Positions 23,601 through 38,777 of a stretch of DNA of 64,000 bases are shown here, piece by piece. How positions within the stretch are numbered: the first letter of the stretch is position 1; each line of letters starts with the position of its first letter. The notes below the pieces were generated by a model, which saw only the letters and a program-made list of their open reading frames with translations, had not been told where the DNA came from and did not search any database. A program made the translations under genes and the position numbers. Location: contig JAWZSP010000007.1 in the NCBI GenBank assembly GCA_034401135.1, positions 3,038,001-3,102,000 on the forward strand, written 5' to 3'. This stretch comes from Volutella citrinella (Eukaryota; Ascomycota; Sordariomycetes; Hypocreales; Nectriaceae).

Positions 23601-23926
23601 GGCTCCTCTCGGCGCCTCCCGCCGCGTGCGTCGTCGCCTCCGTCGTCCAGCCCCGGTAGCCACCTCCTCGCTTTGGAAGCGGGGAGCCAGCGTCAGGTCC
23701 TTGGGGTCGCCGCCCGTGCACAGCCTCAACCCCCCAGTGTTTCCCGCATTCGCCGTCGTCAAGCTTGTCTCGTCGACACCAAACTGCTTCGTCTCTACCC
23801 CTATAGTCTCGCAGCGCCTCGACGCCTCCTACCTCACCTCTCGGTTCCAAACGCGCGGCGCACGTCTTGCAATATCCTCATCCCCGCCCTCGCGCCTTAG
23901 TCCCTCGCTGCGCCAGAGGTGACGCC
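20672..23926. other. 3.25-kb intergenic region upstream of rsp5
   Basis: It holds the pab2 3' UTR and a long upstream region of rsp5. The last ~600 bp is C/T-rich (many CCCGCC/CTCGC tracts, 23300-23900), as in many fungal promoters and leaders. Open frames such as 22303-22653 and 23487-23900 have no family resemblance. Confidence 0.55.
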
Positions 23927-26792
<2,866 letters not shown>

Positions 26793-27953
26793 TCAATTTG
26801 CACCACTCTAGCGAATATGTCGAGGTGCTACTCATGGGCGCCCGGCAGCTGTGTATTCTTCAGAGACAGCGACCTCTCTCCTACCCCCCTACCCTCGCTT
26901 TCTCACATCTGCACAAACTGTTTGGGTAATTGCTTTGGTTGCAAGAGTGGGACAGAGCTGGGTCGTTCGGCGCTGGTGGTTTGATTGACAATTCGAAATG
27001 CGACGTGGCGCCTGTTTCTCTCTTTTGCCCACTCATGGATACAAGAAAAAACTGGACGGAGTCCGAGCCTCTGGTCTGCTTCTCCTGTCGAGTGCGGACC
27101 TTAGCTTGCCAGATAGCATGGAATGGACGCCACTGACTCCAATCTGAAGGAAGGGCTTTGACAACAACAACATTGTTTCCGGGTGATCTGTTTCCGCTTT
27201 TCCGCCGTTGTCGTGTGTGTCATAAGGGGATACAGGCCAGAAACTGAAAGAATACAGCAAGGTTGCTTGGTTGACAGATTGGTTGTTTTGTTTTTGAGAC
27301 TGCATAACGTAGCAAGCAGAATCGGAGACCGCAGGATCTTGAGGCGAGCCATACGTTGGCATGAGGTTTTGGAGGATCCCCACGATTCCGATTAGTATTT
27401 GGCATTCATCATATATACACATTGACGCAGACGGGCACGTTCTCTTCATTCAGCGTATTTACGATCCGTCAGAGTTCAGCAAGTGAAATGCATTCCCATC
27501 ACTGAGCCTCCTTTGTAACGCACTAAACTCGCCCATGTCCCTCTACGTCGTCGTCGAAATTGTTGCAGTCCTGCCCTGGGAGCCTTGTCCATCCAATGAG
27601 TTCATGTAGAGATAGCACTACGGCGTCCTGGTGGCAGACGTAGGTTGATGTTGTACAGAATTGCATTCCTTCTACCATTCTACCGGTGGGATTCCCCAGT
27701 ATGTACACCTTGAGATAACAACAAAAGAAAGACGTGTTTTGGAGCGACATGCTCATCTCGCTGCCACGTCCATGTTCCAACCCAAAACGCCCCGAACCGT
27801 TGCCGGTTTTTTCGGCTCGGGGGGGTGGCAGAGCGCTGTGCCGTGCCTTGCCAACGCTGTCACCACATGGTGGCTCCAATCTCCCTCGCACCATCCACGC
27901 CACTCAGACTTCGTGCCAACGAACGCAGCCCCCAACATCCACAGTGTGGCTCT
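26793..27953. other. Intergenic, convergent rsp5 / PSST
   Basis: About 1.16 kb with the 3' UTRs of two convergent genes. No other feature recognised. Confidence 0.6.
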
Positions 27954-28720
27954 TCATCGTCGGTACCACATGCGGGAGATCTTGGTGTTGCGCATCTTGC
28001 GCTGGAGCTGGAAGATGCCATACATCAGGGCCTCGGAGGTCGGGGGGCAGCCGGGGACGTAGATGTCGACGGGGACGATACGGTCGCAGCCCCGGACGAC
28101 GCTATAGCTGTAGTGGTAGTAGCCGCCGCCGTTGGCGCAGCTGCCCATTGAGATGACCCAGCGGGGGTCGGGCATCTGATCGTAGACCTGACGGAGGGCA
28201 GGGGCCATCTTGTTGGTGAGGGTTCCGGCCACGATCATGACGTCGGACTGGCGGGGGGAGGCACGGAAAATGATACCGAGGCGATCCTGATCGTATCGGG
28301 GGGTGGAAAGGTGCATCATTTCGACGGCACAGCAGGCCAGACCGAAGGTCATGGGCCACAGGGACGACTGGCGGGCCCAGTTGGCCATCACGTCGAGGGT
28401 GGTGCTGTGAGAGAGATTAACATGTTGTCGCAGGTGCATCATCCGGCACGAGGGATTGAGGGATTGAGGGCGGGGGCAAGTTGAATTCGAGGCCAGCAAG
28501 CCATATTCTGGTCGATTTCGGAGACGTACAGTGCATATTGGATGACACCCTTGGTGGACTCCTCGCTGGCCAGAGGCACCTCCTTCCGGATCTTGGCCAG
28601 GCCCGAGGCGCCGGAGTGAGGCGTCACGGCACTCGCATCGCGGCGGGAACCAGTCGAGAAGGCAGCGGCAGCTCGGAAAGGGAGGATTGCGGTCGCAGGC
28701 TTGACTATTCGGGGAAGCAT
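27954..28720 (-). CDS. nuo19.3: NADH:ubiquinone oxidoreductase subunit PSST (NDUFS7, ~20 kDa)
   Basis: A core complex I subunit of the mitochondrial inner membrane that holds the terminal 4Fe-4S cluster N2 next to the ubiquinone site. Exons 28720-28530 and 28404-27954 (intron 125 nt) give 213 residues. The first ~30 residues ([20 protein letters not shown], then FSTGSRR) are a basic presequence. The junction restores [20 protein letters not shown]. Cluster ligands are visible in [26 protein letters not shown] and [15 protein letters not shown]. The C-terminus [14 protein letters not shown] is typical. The divergent neighbour is the GT90 gene, 4.7 kb away. Confidence 0.95.
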
Positions 28721-31700
28721 CGGGTCAGCATAGGGTCGCGCGGCGCGGTGGGAGAGTGGGATATAAATGACGATGGCATCTCTGGGGGAGCGGGCAAAAA
28801 AACCCGCCGGGCCGGGGGGTGTGCGAGCCAGCGCGAGACGGCGGCATCAATTGGGCGAGCAGGACGCACCTCGGAGGGCCAATGAGGCCGCGGATCGCGA
28901 AGCGGGAAGCATCTCGAATAACGGAGCGGGCGTCGTTCGGGAGCGGATGGAGGGGAGAGGATCTGGCGAGGAGTGAGGGCGAGGTTGTCGGAAGCTTCGT
29001 TGATGGCGTTGTGGAGGACGGATTCGCCTCGTGCTGCTTGGGCTGGGAATTGGGAGCGCGCTGATTGGCTGGCGATGTGGCGAATTCCGTGGATTAGCCG
29101 TCATTGAGAGAGAAAGTGCATCTCTGTGGATGGCTACCCTAGACTTTCAATTTTGGTTGTGGAAATCATGAAGTTCAATTGTCATGGCGGCCAGGACATT
29201 GTTGATCAGCCCAGTTACATGTCCCCGGATTTCTTGGTTAGTCCGAGCTCTCGTTTCGATGTCGTCGGTCCGGCATTCTATAATTCACATGCGTCAAGCT
29301 CGGTTTCTGGATCAAACATGTGTTGCCCAAAGCCCGGTTACAACACCAACTGTGAATGTCAATGAATATGGCACCTAAGGCGCATGCAGCTCGCTAAATT
29401 CTCGCCATGTGATCTTCCCAAAACCCCAGCAGTCCAAGGAATACAGTCAACTGCGAGACCCGAGCTCGACTGGCCCATGGTGAGGCGAACTGCCCAGGGC
29501 GTGAACTCTTGCCTCTGCCGTCTACTCCCCAGTGACTATGCTATGCCAACGGATGCCGTGAATACCTACAGGCAATAGTGTCCAGTGTAGCCAGACCGTC
29601 CTTGCCCTACGGATAATTTCAACACGATGCCTCGCAACGACAGCATGAATGGTGCTGTCCCACACATCGGCGATAAGATACAAGGTGGTTCGGAAAATGC
29701 TTGATTGGGCAACAAGATCACGGCGACATGCCCCGGTGTGACCCATAATCATCCCTGCGATGCTATAGTCCTTGATACTCTGCTTATCTCTGACCGCAGA
29801 TAAGTGCGCTGATCACTGCTTGATTGACAACTGGAGGGCCACAGCAATTGCTCACAAGACCAAGGCACGCACCTTGGTGCAGTGTCTGTTGATGTGGTGC
29901 GACCTCACGCAAGCAAGACAGGCGGGCTTCCAAGCTGGCAAAGCCTTGGGCTCCTGTGCCTCGTGGGCAACAAGATTTTTTTTTCCGTGAGCACGATGAT
30001 TGTCCTGGTTCCGGAGCCCATCTGTGGTCGCCTGGGCCCGTCACTACAATGCGAAGATGTCACCGGCAGATCACCTGACTGTATGTCTATTGTATGACAC
30101 CTTGACCTGCGCAGAGAGGCTGCAAACGGGCTATACGTTGCGTTCGTGTCTTTATCATATAAGTCAATTGCGGCACGTTCCTCGAGCCAGGGACGTGTTC
30201 GGAATGACGGCAAAAACCTTGGTCCGGTCTGGATATTTGAACGAGTATTAGCCCGAACCACGACGCTGTGAGATCCGAGCATTTCCATTTATTACAATAC
30301 TGGCAGACTCCAACTGAGACCATGGTTTGGCCTTGGATTGTTGGCAGTAATGTGGCGCCTCGGGCGTCCGTCTTCACTTGGTCACCGGAATCGTCATCAT
30401 CCCGCCCTTTCCACTCGAACCTGGTTTCTGGTGGTGACTTGTAGTGCTAGGGTGGCTTTCATGGCGAAACGGCCGAGGTCTTCACACAGAGCAGTATTAT
30501 GGGGTAGGGGGCGCGGGTGGACCAACTAAGAGCTCTAGAGGCTGATCAGGACGCTTGCCATGGCCCAGTTTGTTGGAGTGCCAAGACGTGCGTTCAGGAA
30601 ATGATCTGAAATTGCGCATGGCTGTCGCAGCGTTGAGGCTGAATGTACAAATGTAGCATCCAAGAATCCCCGAAGCCTCAAGATCTGTGTGTGGAGATGT
30701 CTCAGAGCATCGTCATTCCTAATATACCTTTGGACCCTGAAGCGGCATTCGATTGCGCGGGACGGACTAATTAAGCAGAGGCTTCCGGTGGCTGTCGCTG
30801 GCACAGAACAGAGACATGGCGCCAATGCCAACGGTGTACGTAGTACTGTAATTATTAGCTGGCTCCATGAGGCCAAGGTCTGGTCAAGGGGAGGGCGTTG
30901 AGGTTGCGATCGAGCCTAGGCGTTTCTGAGTCAAGATCATCACGCGCAACGGAGCTTGATCAGAGTAAACTCATCAGAACCCTGTATGCTTTGTGCTCGG
31001 GGCGACTCGATGCCAAGCCGCTGCTTCCCCCAGAGGAGGTGAGGACGGAATAATTATTAATTACACCACACACAACGGGGGCGACTCCGGTTTTGTTCTC
31101 CATGCTGTGGGCACAGTGTTGGTGCCGAGGCCGCGTAAGGCTCACAAAAAAGTTGTCAATAGGCGACAAGGGACGAGGGGCTTGTAAAACATGCCGTTAA
31201 GCCATGCAATTTGATGCGGCGTTGAGGGGCGTTTATCTCCGAATCCCCATTCTTTCTCCCCCTAATAATTATTTCCCGCATTGCAATCACAATACACAGG
31301 TGGGATGTTCTTGTGGATTTTATGGAGAATGTCTGTCGATTGGCTTCTCACCACCTGCTATTGGCTTCATCTTGGGGTGTCAGGGGAGTGGGGAACAAGG
31401 GACGCTAGCAAGCTAGCAGGTTTCCACTGTGGGCCGTGGCCCGGTCTACCATCCAACCTACTACCGGTAGTCATGACCCAGCAAGCCTTGCACCCAGCTT
31501 GTGGCTTAACATGGGCAATGGGTCACTGGTCGCTGCCGATGGAGTTTCTGGAGCCAAATAGGGAGGAGGAGCTACGAACCACCTTTTTCATAGACATTCG
31601 AGATGGGTGACCTGCTGGTCTCTCACCGAGCCAACCAAATGAGCTGGCCATCCATGCAGGATCCATGCCATGCTGCATGGATGATCGAGGTGGCTTCAAT

Positions 31701-33434
31701 GCTGGACAAGATAAGTGGTGGCTGCCGACGGGAGCAACCATGCGTGGCGCAACTCTCACGGGAGCAAATCTGGCGCTGGAAATTCAAGGAACGCGCGCCG
31801 TGAGTTCCGTGACGTGGTGGTTGTCTCTCCAGCCTGCACAGAGAGTTCCGTGTCGCAGCGGCCACATGCAAGAATCCAGACCATGCCCTCCCTCATTGGC
31901 GAGAGGTTTTCGCGAACCGCACGGGATGAACGTGGGGAAAAGGAGAGCATGTGTGTTGGGTGGATATCCGAGAATGCCAGAGGCGCGAGAGATGTGACAT
32001 TCCCATCCATGGGTGGCCTGGAGGCTGGTGTCTGCGACCCATGACTGCACTCCGGTTCTATTACTGCGGCCTTCTCAGAGCACCACACACCCATGGCCGC
32101 AGCCAGGGCAAGCACGGCCAACTAATCCACGCCCACCACCGGGATGCCACCGCCACTTACCGACAATGGCCGTCGGTCCGTTGATGCGCAACCCTCATGT
32201 AGCGAGTGGCGGGTGAGAGTTTAGGGCCTCCTCTTCCTGCGCGCGAGCCTTTGCCCCCACCACTTGAAGGTCTTGGCTCGCCCGCGACGTCTACTGCGTT
32301 TTGACTCTTGAAGGGGGGGCTGGCCGTTGGCCATCGCGCCAGCAGCGGCGAGAAACGCGGCCCTGACCCCAGACTGTGTGGGTGCGCTCCTCAGTGGCTA
32401 CTAGGTCTTTGGGCTAGCATTGGCTTGACTCGACGACAACGTGTTGATTCTGTACCGTCCATGTGTGCGGTTGTGGCCGCTGTGTGGCGGACTCTGGAGA
32501 CTTGGCCGTGGTCGTCCCCCTTTGCGCTCTGTGCTTTGGATGCCAGACCCTGGTCATGGCATCGCTGTCGTCTGTAGCGAGGCCTTGACAGGGCCACTGG
32601 GACTTCTGCAATCTGCTGCTAGCGACAACCCGCGCCCTGCTTTCTGCTCCCCTCGACCCAAGTCGTGACCATGCACCACCCTGGAACTAACTGGTTAGCA
32701 CCTGCTGGTCTATCGGACTCCCACCCGGCATGGAGTAGCAGCGGTGCTAGCATTAGTGGCGTTGCAGCCAAGAAGAGTACGTACCTGCACCACCCGGTGC
32801 CAGATCTTGCCTCCTTCCCTCTCGGTTCGTCCTATACAGCGTGTTTTGGTGCTAGACGGCGCACCCACCGGCCAAATCCCGGCCCCTGCCGCCTGTTTTT
32901 CCTGTCCCTGCTCCATCTACAGCCCCCCCTCCCCTCCGATGTGCCATCCTTTAGCTGCAATTAGCCGTTTGGGCCCGTCTGCACACTAATTACTGCTCCC
33001 AGCAGGTACTTGCCTCTGCTACGGGCCGCGCTGGCATCGCTCAGTAGTACCACCCTCCAAACAACCCCGACAATAAGCTTAAGGTCACCTGCACACCCCT
33101 TCTTCACGTCCGCCAATCTTGCACTGCCTTTTGCCCTCCTCCAGGCTTTGATGTCCTGATCCCACCTCGCTCGTTAGACCTTGCCTTCTACCAAAACCAA
33201 CTCCTCGCCCTCTCGCTGCTCAGTCGCGCCCGAGGAACAGTCCCCGCCTCCGCCTGCGCATCCGCTCGTTGTCACTCGCTCGCTCCCGACCGCTCTCGCT
33301 CGACCTTGTGGGTTTTTCTTACAATGCTCCGTTGTTGAAGACTGCGAGTTCGTCAACTCCCACCTCTCTGGAGACTCTCCCTCTCGCCCGCTCGCCGCGC
33401 AATACCTTCCCGACGCTTTTCGTCCCCATTTGCA
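28721..33434. other. 4.7-kb gene-free divergent region, PSST / GT90 gene
   Basis: I could support no gene here. The longest frames (30535-30876 -, 31281-31610 +, 31756-32121 -) lack domains, biased composition or spliceable extensions. Visible structure is a perfect 11-bp inverted repeat at 31649-31683 and a poly-T run near 29978-29987. The last ~300 bp before the GT90 start is C/T-rich. Confidence 0.55.
31649..31683. repeat. Perfect 11-bp inverted repeat with 13-bp spacer
   Basis: Left arm CATCCATGCAG (31649-31659) and right arm CTGCATGGATG (31673-31683) are exact reverse complements. The spacer repeats ATCCATGC, so the block is also an internal duplication. It could fold as a hairpin or be a dimeric binding site; it lies far from any gene. 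Confidence 0.7.
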
Positions 33435-35276
33435 ATGGGGCCATGGCTCAGGTACTGGCCATGGACCTGGCCGTCGCGTCCAATCATTCGCTACATCACA
33501 GCCGGCCTCCTTGCCATCTTCCTGCTCCTGAATTACCTCGTGTGGCGCGACGACCTGGATTTCGATGTTAGCGGCAGCGTACAAATCGACACCGCGCTCA
33601 CGCTCGGCCCCAAACACCCCATCAAGAAGCTCATGGTTGACGCCCGCGCTCGACACGAAGCCCTTCTCGCCAAGCGAAGTTACAACGTCAATGATGCGGC
33701 TGCTCGCTATCGAACCCGCCGAGGACGCCATCCGCCTCCCGGCTTCGATCAATGGGTCCAGGCGGCTGTCAAGTCCAAGGCTGTCATTGTCGAAGACTTC
33801 TTCGACCGAATATACAACGACTTGAACCCATACTGGGCCTTGAACCCCCAGATCCTATCCAAACGCGCCGCTGGCTGGCACTGGACTGTCAAAGTCCGTG
33901 GCGGCAAGGCCGCCGCTGTCGGCGACACGACAAACCGAGTTCCCTGGCTCCAGCTATGGACTGACCTTGTAGCCGAGTTTGCCCAGCACCTACCCGACGT
34001 CGATATGCCAATCAACTATATGGACGAGTCTCGAATATTGGTTCCCTTTGAAGACATCGCCCCTCTTGTCGCCGAGGAACGTAAGAACAGGCGTATGGCT
34101 CCTGTCAACGAGGTAGTTACTGGATTCAAAGGACTCGCCCACATTGATGCCGAGAACCCTCAGCCGTACGACCCTCGATGGTATAACGGCACGCTTAACT
34201 ACTGGGAGCTGGCCCGTAAGACGTGTCACCCAGAATCCCCGTCGCGCGACGTTCCACAGGTTCCCGACCTCCATGGCGGCCCTGTTCAATATCCGACCGA
34301 CTGGGCCCCGAGCTATTCCTACAAGGGCTATGTCCACAACTGGACGGCGGCCATGGACCCTTGCCAACAACCTCATCTGCGTCAGATGCACGGCACCTTT
34401 GTCGAGTCAATGAGCCAATCGACCTCGCAGGAACTGATCCCAATGTTCGGTGGCTCGAAGCTCCCTATGAACAACGAAATTCTGATCCCGGGCGCCATGT
34501 ACCTCACCAAGGACGAGTTCTATTCTGGAGGTGAAAGGCATGGACCTTCGTGGCGACGCAAGAAGGACGGTCTGATGTGGCGTGGCGATGCCACGGGCGG
34601 CCTCGCCCACAATGATACTTGGTATCGTTACCACCGCCACCGCCTACTTGATATGCTGAATGGTACCACCGTCTCCCGCATGGAGACTGAAGGCTTGTCT
34701 TCACCCACGTTTGAGCTCCCGTCTCGGAACCTCTACAACAGCACTCGCCGTGATGAGAGAAGACTTGGTGACTGGTTGAAGGGCTTTGCGGATGTTGGTT
34801 TCGTCCATCTGATCTGCGACCAAGGCAACTGCACTCACTTCAATGCCCACTATAAAGAAGTTCCTCATGTTCCAATGCGAGAGCAGTATCGTCACAAATT
34901 CTTGCCTGATACAGACGGCAACTCCTTCAGCGCTCGATTCCGCGGGTTTATGCGATCAACCAGCGCCCCCCTGAAGGCTACCATCTATTCCGAGTGGCAT
35001 GACGACCGTCTCATGCCCTGGGTTCACTTTATTCCATTCGATAACACATACCAAGACCTGTACTCGATTCTCGAGTATTTCACCGATGAAGAAATTGGTG
35101 GCGATGCCGCGGCTCACTACATTGCTGACCGTGGCAAGGAATGGTCCGAGTCCGTTCTTCGTCGAGAAGATATGGGTCTGTACGTGTGGCGGCTCCTACT
35201 CGAGTGGGCCCGCATTTGTGATGAGAACCGAGACAACCTCGGTTTCATCAGGGATCTGATCGTACCAGGACGATGA
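33435..35276 (+). CDS. GT90 / CAP10-domain glycosyltransferase, type II membrane protein
   Basis: A single-exon 613-residue protein of the family of Cryptococcus CAP10 and CXT1 (beta-1,2-xylosyltransferase) and animal POGLUT. Members transfer xylose or glucose to glycans or proteins in the secretory pathway. A signal anchor lies at residues ~17-38 (IIRYITAGLLAIFLLLNYLV), and the rest would be lumenal. The catalytic region includes FEDIAPLVAEE, GSKLPMNNEILIPGAMYLTK, KKDGLMWRGDATGG, YSEWHDDRLMPWVHFIPFDN and the tail EWSESVLRREDMGLYVWRLL. Several N-glycosylation sequons are present (NGT, NDT, NST). The acceptor substrate cannot be told from sequence. The start has an in-frame ATG at 33435 and no upstream in-frame alternative. 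Confidence 0.88.
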   Translation: MGPWLRYWPWTWPSRPIIRYITAGLLAIFLLLNYLVWRDDLDFDVSGSVQIDTALTLGPKHPIKKLMVDARARHEALLAKRSYNVNDAAARYRTRRGRHPPPGFDQWVQAAVKSKAVIVEDFFDRIYNDLNPYWALNPQILSKRAAGWHWTVKVRGGKAAAVGDTTNRVPWLQLWTDLVAEFAQHLPDVDMPINYMDESRILVPFEDIAPLVAEERKNRRMAPVNEVVTGFKGLAHIDAENPQPYDPRWYNGTLNYWELARKTCHPESPSRDVPQVPDLHGGPVQYPTDWAPSYSYKGYVHNWTAAMDPCQQPHLRQMHGTFVESMSQSTSQELIPMFGGSKLPMNNEILIPGAMYLTKDEFYSGGERHGPSWRRKKDGLMWRGDATGGLAHNDTWYRYHRHRLLDMLNGTTVSRMETEGLSSPTFELPSRNLYNSTRRDERRLGDWLKGFADVGFVHLICDQGNCTHFNAHYKEVPHVPMREQYRHKFLPDTDGNSFSARFRGFMRSTSAPLKATIYSEWHDDRLMPWVHFIPFDNTYQDLYSILEYFTDEEIGGDAAAHYIADRGKEWSESVLRREDMGLYVWRLLLEWARICDENRDNLGFIRDLIVPGR

Positions 35277-35956
35277 AGAGACATGAGAAGCAAAGAAACT
35301 TGATCATTCATACATAATTGTCGTGCGAGTTTGGATGGTGCGCGGTCACTCACTTGTTGGTTCACTGCACGATGAGCGCCCAGAGGGCGCCACTACATGG
35401 ATATCGGCGCACATATATCTTAATATCACGGCCTGGCGTTTTGGAGTTGGATAACCGTCTACGGACGGCTGCGGCTTTGCGTCGGAACGAGACACTACAC
35501 CTTGTCCGGTTGGTGTATTGTGTTTGGCGGTTGTTTAATACCTAAATCGTTGACTTAATGATATACTACTAGTACTGTACATAGGTAGTTAGGGGTTATG
35601 CATGGGCAGGAAGAGACGACGGGAATGACATGGAGTTCCAGGGGCTTGTGAGGGCAACACACCCACACAGTCTAATAGCCTGGAAGCAAATATGTGTCTA
35701 GACCAGCTGAAGCACGCAAACAAGATGCTCAATATTCCCAACAATTCCTGTTCCAATGATTGACTTGCCCTGCGCTACTGAGGTGACATTGGAATGCGAC
35801 TCCGCGACATGCAGCCAGATATTGTCCAAGAACACGATGCGACATTGTTTGACCATCATGAATATTGTAAAAGGCGTCTATGCGGCCCCCTTTCATCATT
35901 TCCCCACGCAACCTTCCCCTAGCGGTCTTCAAGCCGAAGTATGGTAGTGTGGCGGT
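35277..35956. other. Intergenic, convergent GT90 gene / gyp1
   Basis: About 680 bp between convergent stop codons; it presumably holds two 3' UTRs. No other feature seen. Confidence 0.6.
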
Positions 35957-38185
35957 CTACAGCTGGACGTTTGTCACGGGTCCTCGCTGTGGTTGGCCCT
36001 TTAGGTGCGCAGCCGACCCCTTGAACAGGCTCTGCCAGATGAAAGCCTCGCTGAGGAGCAGTTCGATATCTTTCTCAGTCCACCCCTTGGTGGGCAAGGA
36101 CTGCAAGAACATCATGATCTCTTGAAAGTCCATGCGGACAAGCTTATCAGACCACTTGACAAGGAAAGCAGCGCAGACGTAGAGGTGAAACTCGGAGAAA
36201 CCCTGCTCCTCGGCCTAGGGTACTCCGCGTTAGCAATCGCCATTCGGCACGTTTGGGGGAGTGATGCGGTGGTATTGGAGGATAAGAGGCCCAACGTACC
36301 AGGTAGGTATCCCACATGCGGATAGTGTTCTTCACGCTTATCTCGCGCATGAGCAGGCAATTCATCCAGCGGAAGCTGAATTGAATAAACTCGACGCCTT
36401 CCTTCTCCAGGTGCTTTGAGAGATTGCCGTCGATGCGCGCTGTTAGGTCCCTTAGGGCTGCGACTTGGCGCTGAATCCCGGGTTGCGCGACAATGTAGTG
36501 GTCTTGGATTCCATCGAGGAGCTTGGTCAGACACCAGAATGAGTCCGCCTCGACGGCATCAAGGACAGATTTGGGCAGCTGCCCGGGGTCCATGCCGGAC
36601 TCGATGTTGGGGTCCCCGATGTAGATGCTCAGGAACACCTGCCAGAAAGGCGTCACAAGGTCATTAATGCCCTGGACGTAGCCGCTCGCAGGATGTCGGA
36701 CGGCCCACACATAGAGGATCCGCTCTAGAGAACGCTGCGTTGCCTCATAGCTGTAAAGTTCGATATGAGGGTTGGTCCGTGGAACATCGATGCTGATCTG
36801 GTGCCAGATGGCTTCGTCTAGGCCGCGAGTCCTTCCGCTAGGGGCTGCCTGGCCGGTGGCACCCGACGACACGCCTCCACCACGCTCAAATGCCTGACGA
36901 ACACCATCGAGGTATTCTTTGCGCTTGCGCTCGAGAGTCGTGACCCGGCGCTCGCCATTAGTGGGAAGATAGCTGAGAAGAAGCTGCCAGGTTACGGCGC
37001 GGACTTCATCAGGTACGCCTGACCAGGCAAGTGAGCGCAGTTCAGGAAGGGATATGGAGGACGCCTGAAGGAGCTTCTTGAACTTATTAATGCGAGTGAT
37101 ACGAGAGTTGATAGTATCGGCCTCTTTCGGCGTGGCGTTGGCGGGAATGGTAGGGTAGTTGATGAGGTGAAGGGCATTGCCGGGGTCTTGACACAGCGCG
37201 TTAGTTGTAATCGTGTGGGTTGGAAGAATGGTAACGCACCCTTTAAGATTTCCTTGTATTGCGGCCGAAGAATTTTGCCTTCGCTCTTCTTCGGCATGGG
37301 GTATGTGGGCGCGGGTCGTTCGATAGCTATGTCGGCGCTGTTGGAGTATCGTCTCGAACGGAAGGGATCCGAAGGGTCGCCGAGCGCTGGCGACAAGGCG
37401 CTGGTATCGATGTTATTTTGCGATGCCATACGCTTAGACTTTCTCTTCATGCTCGAGAGACTAGGAAGACCGAAGTCGTCGCCGTCATCATCCTCGATCC
37501 CCATCATCTCGTCCTCGTCTGCTTTCCAGTCGTCATTGGTGTTGGACAAGAAGTTGATGTAGTTCTTGAAAGGCGGAGAGGACTTGGTACCCGGGGTAGT
37601 CTTGGACGGTGGAGAGGCATCGTGAATTCGTATCTTGGCCGACGAGGTGGAAGGAGGAGTCTTGGGACGGGAGGAGCTCGAGTTGGACAGGTTACTGTGT
37701 CATGGTCAGCTCGTTGGCCTGCTGCTGCTGCTGCTCAACCTGGGCTTACAGAGAATCAAACTTGAGCATATCAGCATGGGAATACGCTGCGCCGACGACC
37801 AGGCTGGATGTAGGGCCGCCTGGAGCCGTCACGTTCCTCTTATGAGTGGCGTTGTCTCGAGGAGGCGGTCTCCAGAATGGCGATGCGGACCTGGATGTCA
37901 GTGGTTCAGCGGGGGCGCTTTCAGAGGGTTGGGGGAGGGGAGATACGCACTCGGATCGGTCTGAGAAGCGGGAACGCACACAGAGGTTAGCAGAATCCTC
38001 AATCGTTGCGCATCGCGATACGAAGGCGCCCTCTCGCAAACATACCGACTTGGACCATCTCCTGCGGCGGTGGGGCTGTTAGCATCGAGGGGATCAATTA
38101 CGTCGAGTCTCGTGAGGAGCCATCGACCGAGGAGTACACTTACCGACTGGGCGGGCTTCTTGCCGCTCCCAGATGACGACCACAT
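35957..38185 (-). CDS. gyp1: TBC-domain Rab GTPase-activating protein, Gyp1 type
   Basis: It stimulates GTP hydrolysis by Ypt1/Rab1-class GTPases at the Golgi. The model has seven exons: 38185-38144, 38061-38046, 37960-37951, 37890-37750, 37694-37240, 37186-36300 and 36214-35957, giving 602 residues. The N-terminal third is polar and Ser/Pro-rich. The TBC domain (about 270-580) has the Arg-finger motif ISIDVPRT, the Gln-finger motif YVQGINDLVTPF, MNCLLMREISVKNTIRMWDTYL and LPTKGWTEKDIELLLSEA. Exons 2 and 3 are only 16 and 10 nt. The frame also permits keeping the following 60-nt intron, which is stop-free, giving 20 extra residues. An in-frame ATG at 38230 would add MKRRLPATALRSTNT; I chose 38185 for its ACC context. 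The extreme N-terminus is the least certain part. Confidence 0.85.
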
Positions 38186-38777
38186 GGTGTTCGTAGAGCG
38201 AAGGGCCGTGGCCGGTAGGCGACGCTTCACATGCTGCGACGCTCGAGCGATGCAAGAGAGACTGGGCCACTTGACCAGGCGGGAGACGTGCTGTTTGGAC
38301 GACGTCGGCCGTCAATGGCGATCCTACTAAAGCCTGGCGCGCTGGGAGATGCTGCAAAGCGCTGGCCCCCAGCGCTAAGCACAGCGGGGGACCCAGTGTG
38401 GCACAACGGCAACAGCGAGCGCAACTGAGGCGTCGGGGGGGGCCCTGGGCTCCATGCGTTTGGACCTGAATGGTAACGGCCCAGTGATAGCGGGCCTCGC
38501 GGTTTAGGCTTCCCACTGTGTCTCCTCATTGGCAGACTGGCACTGACTCAGCAATCCTCTGCAAAACAACCGGCTTCCCGGACTCTCCTCTTCCTCTTTC
38601 TCAGCCCTTCCATCATCGACACCAACGCCAACCAGCGCATTCTACTCCATCCCATTTGCACGACGTGCAGGAACTACTAGGCTGCGAGACCAGGGCGACT
38701 TGCACGCGATAGCCAAAATTGGCCTGTACCATTAATAACCCCAGCCAGAACCCAGACTTGGAACAGAGCTTGTCGCC
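38186..38777. other. Divergent intergenic region gyp1 / hrp1
   Basis: About 590 bp holding both promoters. A C/T-rich stretch (38575-38660) lies before hrp1. No gene seen. Confidence 0.6.
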
